The notes under the pieces were generated by a model. The model saw only the letters and a program-made list of their open reading frames with translations, ran no database searches and was not told the origin of the DNA. From Mesorhizobium sp. 1M-11 (GTDB taxonomy: Bacteria; Pseudomonadota; Alphaproteobacteria; Rhizobiales; Rhizobiaceae): a stretch of 64,000 nt of DNA. Both the position numbers and the translations under genes were made by a program. Location of the stretch: assembly GCF_001303895.1 (NCBI RefSeq), contig NZ_LJSD01000050.1, positions 124,001 through 188,000 on the forward strand. Reading direction: 5' to 3'. Shown one piece after another: positions 16,301-23,799 of this stretch (its first letter is position 1; each line of letters begins with the position of its first letter).

Positions 16301-18165
16301 TGGCAGGTCCGTCCCGCCGCGATGTGCTGGCTCTTGGAGCAGCGACGGCAGCGGTTGCTCTTTTGCCTGGCCAGGTCTTTGCCGGCAGTCCGACGGAAAC
16401 ACCCCTGCACGGGCTGTCTGCCTTCGGTGACCTGAAATACCCTGCCGGTTTCAAAAACTTCGACTATGTGAACCCGGACGCGCCGAAGGGCGGAACCTTC
16501 AATTTCGCGCCTTTCAGCTGGGTGTTCAACCAGAACCCGCAGACCTTCAACACGCTGAATTCATTCATTCTCAAGGGCGACTCACCGCCACGCATGGACA
16601 TGTGTTTCGAAGCGCTGATGGCGTCGGCGCTGGACGAGCCCGATTCGATGTATGGGCTGGTCGCGGAAACGGTATCGATCGCGCCCGACCGCAACAGCTT
16701 CACCTTCAAGCTGAGGCCGGAGGCGCGGTTTCATGACGGCTCGCCGCTGACCGCCGAGGATGCCGCCTTCACCTACAAGCTTTTGAAAAACGAAGGCGCC
16801 CCGGATTTTTCCATTCCCTTGGCGCGCCTTGCCGATGCGATCGCCGATGACAAACAGACATTGAGGCTCGTTTTCGACGGCAAGCAGAGCGAACGGCTTA
16901 TCCTGTCGGTGGTCGGATTCCCGATCCTGTCCAAGGCCGATATCGAAGCCAACGGCTTCAAGGGCGGCATGCGACCTTTGCTTGGTTCAGGTGCCTACAG
17001 AGTCGGGCGTGTGGCGCCCGGCCAGACCATTGAATACGAGCGCGTTGCCGACTATTGGGCACGCGATCTCAACGTCAATCGCGGCCAGAACAATTTCGAC
17101 CGCATCCGCATCGATTTCTACCTTGATCGCCGGGCTGCTTTCGAGGCCCTGAAGAAGGGAGATACCTTCTATCGGGAAGAATCCGTCTCGCGCAGTTGGG
17201 CGATCGACTATGATTTTCCGTCGATACGGGAAGGCAAGGTCATCAAACATGAATTCGCAGCCGAGAAGCGGCCGCTCATGCAGGCGATGGCACTCAATCA
17301 TCGCCGTGCACCCTTGAACGACATCAAGGTGCGGGAGGCTGTGGGGCTCTGCTTCGATTTCGAATGGGCGCGACGCAACTTTTTCTACGATCTCTACGAC
17401 CGCTCGCAGTCCATGTTCGAGCTTTCCGACTATCGCGCGGAAGGCAAGCCGAGCGCCGAAGAACTCGCATTGCTGGAGCCGTTGCGCGGCAAGATCCCCG
17501 AGGCGGCCTTTGGCGAAGCCGTCCTGCAGCCGGTTTCCGATGGCTCGGGCCGCGATCGCAAGATGCTCGGCAAGGCATCGAAGCTGCTTGCGGAGGCCGG
17601 CTGGAAACGCAGCGGATCCTTTGTCCAGAACGACAAGGGTGAAAAGCTGACGCTGGAGATGCTGAGCGATGAGGAGGTGCTCTCGCAGAGGTTTTCACCT
17701 TTCATCGAAAACATGCGCGCCGTCGGCATCGACGCCACTTCCCGCATCGTCGACACGCCACAATATCAGCGCCGGCTGTCGGACTATGATTTCGACCTCG
17801 TCATCGCGGCAACTCTATTTTCGCCGTCGCCGACGCAGGACGAGATGGAGCAATTCTTCCATTCGCGCAGCGCGGCCATGCCGGGAACCCGCAACTATCC
17901 CGGCATTGCCGATCCAGGCGTCGACGCGCTGGTCGACGCCGTCGGCGCGGCCAAGGACCGGCAAAGCCTGATTGCCGTCATGCGCGCGCTCGACCGGGTC
18001 TTGCGCGCGCGGCACGACTGGATTCCAAACTATCACAAAGCGAATCACTGGGTCGCATTCTGGGACATGTTCGGCTTCAAGGAGCCGAAGCCGGATTATG
18101 CCTTCCCGATCGAGTCGCTGTGGTGGTTCGACAAGGACAAGGCGGCAAAGATTGGCAAAGGGTGA
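16300..18165 (+). CDS. Extracellular solute-binding protein (SBP family 5), YejA-like, second copy with Tat-type signal
   Basis: A 621-residue paralogue of the preceding gene. The N-terminus SRRDVLALGAATAAVALLPG carries a twin-arginine signal, so it should be exported folded, unlike the Sec-type signal of the first copy. The mature start repeats FKNFDYVNPDAPKGGTFN, and the family-5 motif KVREAVGLCFDFEWARRNFF occurs mid-protein. The ATG overlaps the previous stop. The permease gene follows after 177 bp that contain a repeat element. Together the pair suggests one transporter served by two receptors of different specificity. Confidence 0.92.
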   Translation: MAGPSRRDVLALGAATAAVALLPGQVFAGSPTETPLHGLSAFGDLKYPAGFKNFDYVNPDAPKGGTFNFAPFSWVFNQNPQTFNTLNSFILKGDSPPRMDMCFEALMASALDEPDSMYGLVAETVSIAPDRNSFTFKLRPEARFHDGSPLTAEDAAFTYKLLKNEGAPDFSIPLARLADAIADDKQTLRLVFDGKQSERLILSVVGFPILSKADIEANGFKGGMRPLLGSGAYRVGRVAPGQTIEYERVADYWARDLNVNRGQNNFDRIRIDFYLDRRAAFEALKKGDTFYREESVSRSWAIDYDFPSIREGKVIKHEFAAEKRPLMQAMALNHRRAPLNDIKVREAVGLCFDFEWARRNFFYDLYDRSQSMFELSDYRAEGKPSAEELALLEPLRGKIPEAAFGEAVLQPVSDGSGRDRKMLGKASKLLAEAGWKRSGSFVQNDKGEKLTLEMLSDEEVLSQRFSPFIENMRAVGIDATSRIVDTPQYQRRLSDYDFDLVIAATLFSPSPTQDEMEQFFHSRSAAMPGTRNYPGIADPGVDALVDAVGAAKDRQSLIAVMRALDRVLRARHDWIPNYHKANHWVAFWDMFGFKEPKPDYAFPIESLWWFDKDKAAKIGKG

Positions 18166-18169
18166 CGTA

Positions 18170-18338
18170 GCTTTCCTCTCCCTGTTTACGGGGATGGGAA
18201 GCCGGCAGGCAGGTGAAGGGCGGCGCGAGCCTGGCAACATCGAGTGCTGCCCCTCATCCGTACGGAGTCTGTTCTCGGGCTTGGCCTCGGCAAGACCCTG
18301 GGAGGCACCTTCTCTCCTTGAACGGGAAGAAGGGAGAA
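18170..18338. repeat. Degenerate intergenic hairpin-rich repeat inside the yej operon
   Basis: The gap between the second binding protein and yejB holds CTCTCCCTGTTTACGGGGAT, GCCGGCAGGCAGGTGAAGGG, CTGCCCCTCATCCG and a terminal hairpin CCTTCTCTCC-TTGAACGGGA-AGAAGGGAG. This is the pattern of a widespread rhizobial intergenic repeat. The distal hairpin arm supplies GGGAGAAG, the ribosome-binding site of yejB. Confidence 0.6.
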
Positions 18339-18342
18339 GCTG

Positions 18343-19446
18343 ATGGGCGCCTATATCCTTCGCCGGCTGCTTTTGATGATCCCGACGCTGTTCGGCATCA
18401 TGGCGATTTCCTTCGTTGTGGTGCAGTTCGCGCCCGGTGGGCCGGTGGAGCAGGTCATCGCCAAGCTGACCAACCAGGGTGGCAGCGCAGCAGATCGCCT
18501 TGGAGGCGGTGGCGGCAGCGATCTCGGCGGCAGCAATTTCGACCCCGCCGGCAACGTCAGCTCCAAATACCGCGGCGCGCAGGGCCTCGACCCCGAATTC
18601 ATCGCCAAGCTGGAGAAGCAGTTCGGCTTCGACAAGCCGCCGCTCGAACGTTTCGGACTGATGTTGTGGAACTACGCGCGCTTCGATTTCGGCGACAGCT
18701 ATTTCCGCGACATTTCGGTGGTGAACCTGATCCTGGAAAAGATGCCGGTTTCGATTTCGATCGGCCTGTGGATCACGCTGCTTTCCTACCTGATCTCGAT
18801 CCCACTCGGCATCCGCAAGGCGGTCAAGGACGGCTCTTCCTTCGATACATGGACCAGCGCCGTCGTCATTGTCGGCTATGCCATCCCAGGCTTCCTGTTC
18901 GGTATCCTCTTGATGATCCTGTTCGCCGGCGGCTCGTTCTGGGACTGGTTTCCCCTACGCGGCCTGACCTCCGACAACTGGGATCAGCTGTCCTGGCCTC
19001 AGCGCATTCTCGATTATTTCTGGCACCTCACCCTGCCGCTGACGGCGATGGTTCTAGCGGCCTTCGCCACCTCGACGCTGCTGACGAAGAACTCCTTCCT
19101 GGAAGAGATCCGCAAGCAATATGTGGTGACCGCGCGCGCCAAGGGCCTGTCCGAACGACAGGTGCTTTACGGTCACGTCTTCCGCAACGCGATGTTGATC
19201 GTCATCGCCGGTTTCCCCGGCGCGTTCATCTCCGCCTTCTTCTCCGGCTCGCTGCTGATCGAGAACATCTTCTCTCTCGACGGTCTCGGTCTGCTCGGTT
19301 TCAAATCGATCGTCGACCGTGACTATCCCGTCGTCTTCGCCAATCTCTACATCATGTCCCTGATCGGCCTCTTCGTCAGCCTGATCTCCGACCTCACCTA
19401 CACCTGGATCGATCCGCGCATCGACTTCGAGCGGAGAGACGTGTGA
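18343..19446 (+). CDS. yejB: Peptide ABC transporter permease, YejB-like
   Basis: A 367-residue inner-membrane permease of the BPD_transp_1 family. The opening YILRRLLLMIPTLFGIMAIS and the long periplasmic insertion (about residues 35-110, Gly-rich GGGGGSDLGGS) are typical of YejB rather than DppB. The cytoplasmic EAA loop (VVTARAKGLSERQVLYGHVF) contacts the ATPase. GGGAGAAG precedes the ATG. Its TGA overlaps the ATG of yejE, a sign of coupled translation. The YejABEF system imports oligopeptides and microcin C in other bacteria. Confidence 0.93.
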   Translation: MGAYILRRLLLMIPTLFGIMAISFVVVQFAPGGPVEQVIAKLTNQGGSAADRLGGGGGSDLGGSNFDPAGNVSSKYRGAQGLDPEFIAKLEKQFGFDKPPLERFGLMLWNYARFDFGDSYFRDISVVNLILEKMPVSISIGLWITLLSYLISIPLGIRKAVKDGSSFDTWTSAVVIVGYAIPGFLFGILLMILFAGGSFWDWFPLRGLTSDNWDQLSWPQRILDYFWHLTLPLTAMVLAAFATSTLLTKNSFLEEIRKQYVVTARAKGLSERQVLYGHVFRNAMLIVIAGFPGAFISAFFSGSLLIENIFSLDGLGLLGFKSIVDRDYPVVFANLYIMSLIGLFVSLISDLTYTWIDPRIDFERRDV

Positions 19447-20591
19447 TGGCGGATGTCGCAGCCAATCCAGTGGCCGATACGGCGCCGATCGGTCGACCGA
19501 AGGTCTCACCGCTCAACCAGCGCCGCTGGGCCAATTTCAAGGCCAATCGCCGCGGCTACTGGTCATTGTGGATCTTCCTCGTGCTGTTCGTGCTGTCGTT
19601 GTTTTCGGAACTGATCGCCAACGACAAGCCGATCATCGCCTCCTACAAGGGCGAAATCCTGTTCCCGGTTCTCGTCGCCTATCCGGAAGAGAAATTCGGC
19701 GGCTTCTACGCGGTAACCGACTATCGCGATCCGGTGATCCGCGACGAGATCAACGCCAATGGCTGGATGATCTGGCCGCCGGTCCGCTACTCATACCGCA
19801 CCGTCAACAACGCGGTGCCGGAAGCGGCTCCATCCAAACCGTCCTGGATGTACGATGCCGAGAAACGCTGCGGACAGTACCCGCAGAAGGCGGCTGATCC
19901 TGACTGCATCGTCGGAAACTGGAACTGGCTGGGTACGGACGACCAGGCGCGCGATGTGCTGGCGCGCGTGATCTACGGCTTTCGCATCTCGGTGTTGTTT
20001 GGCCTTATATTGACGTTGGGCTCGGCGCTGATCGGCGTTTCCGCCGGCGCGATCCAAGGCTATTTCGGCGGCTGGGTGGACTTGTTGTTCCAGCGTTTCA
20101 TCGAAATCTGGTCGGCGATACCGGTGCTTTACCTGCTGCTCATCGTCGCCGCCGTGCTGCCGCCGGGCTTCTTCATCCTGCTCGGGCTGATGTTGCTGTT
20201 TTCCTGGGTCGCCTTTGTCGGCGTCGTGCGTGCGGAGTTCCTGCGCGCCCGCAACTTCGAATATGTCAACGCGGCGCGTGCGCTTGGTGTGCCGAACGCC
20301 ACGATCATCTTCCGCCATCTGCTGCCCAACGCCATGGTGGCGACGCTGACCTTCCTGCCCTTCATCCTGAACGGTTCGATCTCGACGCTGACTTCGCTCG
20401 ACTTCCTCGGGTTCGGCCTGCCGCCCGGTTCGGCATCGCTCGGCGAATTGCTGAAGCAGGGACAGCGCAACCTCAACGCACCCTGGCTCGGCCTGTCCGG
20501 CTTCGTCGTGATCTCGCTGATGTTGTCGCTGCTGATCTTCATCGGTGAAGCCACCCGTGACGCCTTCGACCCGAGGAAGACGTTCAAGTGA
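19446..20591 (+). CDS. yejE: Peptide ABC transporter permease, YejE-like
   Basis: A 381-residue second permease subunit. It has an N-terminal cytoplasmic stretch (VSPLNQRRWANFKANRRGYW), the first membrane segment LWIFLVLFVLSLFSELIAN, a long periplasmic insertion containing NWNWLGTDDQARDVLARVIY and the EAA loop (EYVNAARALGVPNATIIFRH). The insertion length and GTDDQARDV identify YejE. The ATG at 19446 overlaps the yejB stop; a GTG one codon earlier is the alternative. The yejF GTG start overlaps its stop. Confidence 0.93.
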   Translation: MADVAANPVADTAPIGRPKVSPLNQRRWANFKANRRGYWSLWIFLVLFVLSLFSELIANDKPIIASYKGEILFPVLVAYPEEKFGGFYAVTDYRDPVIRDEINANGWMIWPPVRYSYRTVNNAVPEAAPSKPSWMYDAEKRCGQYPQKAADPDCIVGNWNWLGTDDQARDVLARVIYGFRISVLFGLILTLGSALIGVSAGAIQGYFGGWVDLLFQRFIEIWSAIPVLYLLLIVAAVLPPGFFILLGLMLLFSWVAFVGVVRAEFLRARNFEYVNAARALGVPNATIIFRHLLPNAMVATLTFLPFILNGSISTLTSLDFLGFGLPPGSASLGELLKQGQRNLNAPWLGLSGFVVISLMLSLLIFIGEATRDAFDPRKTFK

Positions 20592-22219
20592 GCGAGACCC
20601 CCCTTCTCTCCGTCCGCGATCTCTCCGTCGCCTTCCTGCAAGGCGGCAAGATCTCGACTGCTGTCGACCACATCTCCTTCGACATCGCCAAGGGCGAAAC
20701 GGTGGCGCTGGTCGGCGAATCCGGCTCCGGCAAGTCGGTCTCGGCGCTTTCGGTGCTGAAGCTTCTGCCGTATCCGCCGGCAAGCCACCCGTCGGGCCAG
20801 GTCCTGTTCGGCGGCCAGGACCTGCTCAAGCTGGACGAGCGGCAACTGCGCGGCGTGCGCGGCAACAAGATCACCATGATCTTCCAGGAGCCGATGACAT
20901 CGCTGAACCCGCTGCACACCATCGAGCGGCAGATCGGCGAAATCCTGAAGCTGCACAGGGGCTTGGGCGAAGCGCAGGCACGCAAGCGCACCGTGGAACT
21001 GCTCAACGAAGTCGGTATCCGGGAACCGGAAAAGCGGCTCGATGCCTACCCACATCAGCTTTCCGGCGGCCAACGCCAGCGCGTCATGATCGCCATGGCG
21101 CTGGCCAACGAGCCTGAGCTTCTGATCGCCGATGAGCCAACCACGGCACTCGACGTAACGGTGCAGGCGCAGATCCTGGAGCTGCTGGCCAAGCTCAAGG
21201 AGAAGAACGGCATGTCGATGCTGTTCATCACGCATGACCTCGGCATCGTGCGCAAGATCGCCGACCGGGTCTGCGTGATGACCAAGGGCAAGATCGTCGA
21301 AACCGGCCCGACCAAGGAAATCTTCGCCAATCCGCAACATGCCTATACGCGCCATCTGCTCGCCGCCGAGCCGAAGGGCCGGCCACCAGCAGCCGACGAG
21401 AATGCCAAGGCGGTGATGCGCGGCGACGACATCAAGGTCTGGTTCCCGATCAAGCAGGGCTTCTTCCGCCGTGTCGTCGATCACGTGAAAGCCGTCGACG
21501 GCATCGACGTGACCGTGCGCGCCGGTCAGACGCTGGGCGTCGTCGGCGAATCCGGCTCCGGCAAGACGACGCTGGGCCTGGCGCTTTCGCGTATGATCTC
21601 GTCGACAGGCGCTATCCAGTTCGACGGCCGCGACATCAACAAGCTTTCCTTCAGCGCCATGCGGCCGCTGCGCAGCGAACTGCAGATCGTCTTCCAGGAT
21701 CCGTTCGGCTCGCTCAGCCCACGCATGTCGATCGCCGAGATCATCGAGGAAGGGCTGAAGATCCACGAGCCGAAACTCAGCGCCGACGACCGCGACCAGC
21801 GCGTCGTCGATGTCCTGGACGAGGTCGGGCTCGATCCTTCGACGCGTTTCCGCTACCCGCACGAATTCTCCGGCGGCCAGCGCCAGCGCGTGGCGATTGC
21901 ACGCGCCATGGTGCTGAAGCCACGTTTCGTCATGCTGGACGAGCCAACCTCGGCGCTCGACATGAGCGTGCAGGCACAAGTGGTGGATCTGCTGCGCAAC
22001 CTGCAGGCCAAGCACAATCTGGCCTATCTTTTCATAAGCCACGACCTCAAGGTGATCCGCGCGCTCGCCAACGATGTCATCGTCATGCGCAACGGCAAGG
22101 TGGTCGAGGCTGGACCATCCGAACAAATTTTCGAGCGGCCGCAGACGGAGTATACTCGAGCCTTGATCTCGGCTGCATTCCGCATCGAGACCGCGCCGCT
22201 CGGCGCGGTCAACGAATAG
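20588..22219 (+). CDS. yejF: Peptide ABC transporter ATP-binding protein with tandem nucleotide-binding domains, YejF-like
   Basis: A 543-residue fused ATPase carrying two complete ABC cassettes. Each has Walker A (GESGSGKS near residue 43 and GESGSGKT near 320), a signature (LSGGQRQRVMIA and FSGGQRQRVAIA) and Walker B (LLIADEPTTALD and FVMLDEPTSALD). It powers the yejBE permease. The start is a GTG that overlaps the yejE stop by four bases. It is the last gene of the operon; a composite palindromic repeat follows immediately. Confidence 0.95.
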   Translation: MSETPLLSVRDLSVAFLQGGKISTAVDHISFDIAKGETVALVGESGSGKSVSALSVLKLLPYPPASHPSGQVLFGGQDLLKLDERQLRGVRGNKITMIFQEPMTSLNPLHTIERQIGEILKLHRGLGEAQARKRTVELLNEVGIREPEKRLDAYPHQLSGGQRQRVMIAMALANEPELLIADEPTTALDVTVQAQILELLAKLKEKNGMSMLFITHDLGIVRKIADRVCVMTKGKIVETGPTKEIFANPQHAYTRHLLAAEPKGRPPAADENAKAVMRGDDIKVWFPIKQGFFRRVVDHVKAVDGIDVTVRAGQTLGVVGESGSGKTTLGLALSRMISSTGAIQFDGRDINKLSFSAMRPLRSELQIVFQDPFGSLSPRMSIAEIIEEGLKIHEPKLSADDRDQRVVDVLDEVGLDPSTRFRYPHEFSGGQRQRVAIARAMVLKPRFVMLDEPTSALDMSVQAQVVDLLRNLQAKHNLAYLFISHDLKVIRALANDVIVMRNGKVVEAGPSEQIFERPQTEYTRALISAAFRIETAPLGAVNE

Positions 22220-22321
22220 CGCAATTCCAGGAAAAGTGTGTAACGGTTTTCCGTCCGGAATTGCGTAAAATAAAGAGCTAGAGCGTTCCGCGTTTCCGTG
22301 AAAAACGGAAACGCTCTAGCG
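22220..22321. repeat. Composite palindromic repeat, modules A+B, copy 1
   Basis: Module A (22221-22264) has arms GCAATTCC/GGAATTGC around GGAAAAGTGTGTAACGGTTT and CCGTCC. Module B (22277-22320) is the long inverted repeat GCTAGAGCG...CGCTCTAGC with inner CGTTTCCG/CGGAAACG. The same two modules, in the same order and orientation, recur at 51183-51272, and module B recurs at 36565-36605. It begins at the yejF stop and could act as a 3' stabiliser or terminator, but its dispersal argues for a repetitive element. Confidence 0.85.
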
Positions 22322-22352
22322 GCAGAGTAGCTTCTGGGGAGAAGAAAGAAGA

Positions 22353-23303
22353 ATGCCAGTTCTGGAAAAAGGCCGCGTCCTGCTCTCGGTCACCGGATTC
22401 CATCCGCAGCGCTGGCACGAACTGCTTTCGGCCGAACGCGAAGTGGTTACCGAACCCGCCGGCGCGGCTGACCCCTCGATCGCCTATGCGGTGGTCTGGA
22501 AGCACAAGCCCAACCTGCTTTCCAAACTGCCGAACCTGCGCGCCATCTTTTCGATCGGCGCCGGGGTCGACCATATCTTCAACGATCCGGGCCTGCCAGA
22601 CGTGCCGATCGTCAAGGTGGTGGCCGACAACCTCACCCAATACATGACCGAATATGTGGTGTGGCGCGTGCTCGATCATCACCGCCAAGGCGCGCTCTAT
22701 CGCCATCAGCAGCAGAAGAAGATCTGGCACGAGCCGCAGCAGCGGCCTGCCAGCGACATTTCCGTCGGCATCATGGGATTGGGCACGCTTGGCAGGGCCG
22801 CGGCTTCGGTGCTTCTGTCCCTGGGCTTCTGCGTCAACGGCTGGTCGCGCACCGCGCGGCCAATGGAGGGGGTCACCACCTATGCCGGTGACAACGGCCT
22901 GATCCCCTTCCTCAACGCCACCGACATTCTGGTGGTGCTGTTGCCGCTGACGCCCACCACGCAAGGCATCATCAACTACGGGCTCATCAAGGAGCTGCGG
23001 CGCAGGAACGGATTGGGCGGCGCCGTGCTGATCAATGCCGGTCGCGGCCGACTGCAAAAGGACGACGACATTGCGCGCGCGCTGGACGAGGGCGTTCTGA
23101 AGGAGGCGAGCCTGGATGTGTTCGAGGTCGAGCCCCTGCCCAAGACCAGTCCGCTATGGAGCCATCCGAAAGTGTATGTGACGCCGCACGCTGCCGCGAC
23201 ATCCGACCCCAACCACCTCGTTCCGATCATGCTGGCGCAGATGTCAGCCCTTGAACGAGGCGAACCGCTGCAGAATACGGTCGATCGCGCCGCGGGTTAT
23301 TGA
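22353..23303 (+). CDS. D-2-hydroxyacid dehydrogenase, glyoxylate/hydroxypyruvate reductase A type
   Basis: A 316-residue NAD(P)H-dependent reductase. The Rossmann motif is GIMGLGTLGRAAASVLLSLG (about residues 139-158). The catalytic Arg lies in NAGRGRLQ, the Glu in DVFEVEPLP and the His in VTPHAAATS. The family opening VTGFHPQRWHELL and the GAGVDHIF motif match GhrA, which reduces glyoxylate and hydroxypyruvate. The start at 22353 has GGGGAGAAGAAAGAAG upstream. The repeat at 22220-22321 separates it from yejF, so it probably has its own promoter. Confidence 0.88.
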   Translation: MPVLEKGRVLLSVTGFHPQRWHELLSAEREVVTEPAGAADPSIAYAVVWKHKPNLLSKLPNLRAIFSIGAGVDHIFNDPGLPDVPIVKVVADNLTQYMTEYVVWRVLDHHRQGALYRHQQQKKIWHEPQQRPASDISVGIMGLGTLGRAAASVLLSLGFCVNGWSRTARPMEGVTTYAGDNGLIPFLNATDILVVLLPLTPTTQGIINYGLIKELRRRNGLGGAVLINAGRGRLQKDDDIARALDEGVLKEASLDVFEVEPLPKTSPLWSHPKVYVTPHAAATSDPNHLVPIMLAQMSALERGEPLQNTVDRAAGY

Positions 23304-23363
23304 GCGGACGCAAAACCGCTACCCACTTTTGCTGGAATTGCTATCGCGCTCGCAACTTTGCGA

Positions 23364-23708
23364 TCAGCTTTCCGCTGGCTTGGGAATGCATTGACGCCTG
23401 ATCAGCGAACGGTTCATGGCGTCGACCTGGCCCGCGGCCTGATCGGCCGACTGCTTTTTCGTCGAGCGGATATCCGGCAGAACCGGACCGAGCCCAAGTG
23501 GCGTTTCGGCAAACACCGGCTTGGCATCGGTGGCGACGCCGCCGGCGCTCGCGACTGCGTTGCGCTGGGAAATCAGCCTCTTGCACTCGACCTTGTCATA
23601 CTGGAGCGACGTCTGCACAGCCGCATCCTGACGCGATACCAGCGAGGCATCGCCGGCGCAGCCAGCCAGCAACAGCAGGAACAGACAAGCGGACGATCTC
23701 GGCGCCAT
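23364..23708 (-). CDS. Small lipoprotein of unknown function
   Basis: A 114-residue protein with a classic lipoprotein signal (APRSSACLFLLLLAGCAG, lipobox LAGC), so it is probably outer-membrane or periplasmic. The mature part has two further Cys (KVECKRLI and RRQCIPK). Between them is a Gly/Ala/Pro-rich linker and QSADQAAGQVDAMNRSLI, which looks helical. The ATG at 23708 with GGAG nine bases upstream is preferred over an earlier in-frame ATG at 23738. It lies downstream of the acyl-CoA ligase on the same strand with 91 bp between. I do not recognise a family. Confidence 0.75.
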   Translation of the reverse strand: MAPRSSACLFLLLLAGCAGDASLVSRQDAAVQTSLQYDKVECKRLISQRNAVASAGGVATDAKPVFAETPLGLGPVLPDIRSTKKQSADQAAGQVDAMNRSLIRRQCIPKPAES

Positions 23709-23799
23709 CGGCGAATCTCCATCGGTCGGGCAGGGCAATTTCGCACGGCTGCCGCCGCTGCCGCAACCGTGGTTGCGCGTTGGCCCGAAAATCGGAACC

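Noticed and set aside
14408..16402. Long open frame (664 codons) on the minus strand opposite the first YejA-like gene
   Set aside because: It is a shadow of a real gene: high-GC coding DNA leaves the antisense frame open, it has no recognisable domain, and the plus-strand frame is a clear family-5 binding protein.
20129..22126. 665-codon minus-strand frame opposite yejE/yejF
   Set aside because: It crosses two well-supported genes and has no homology features.
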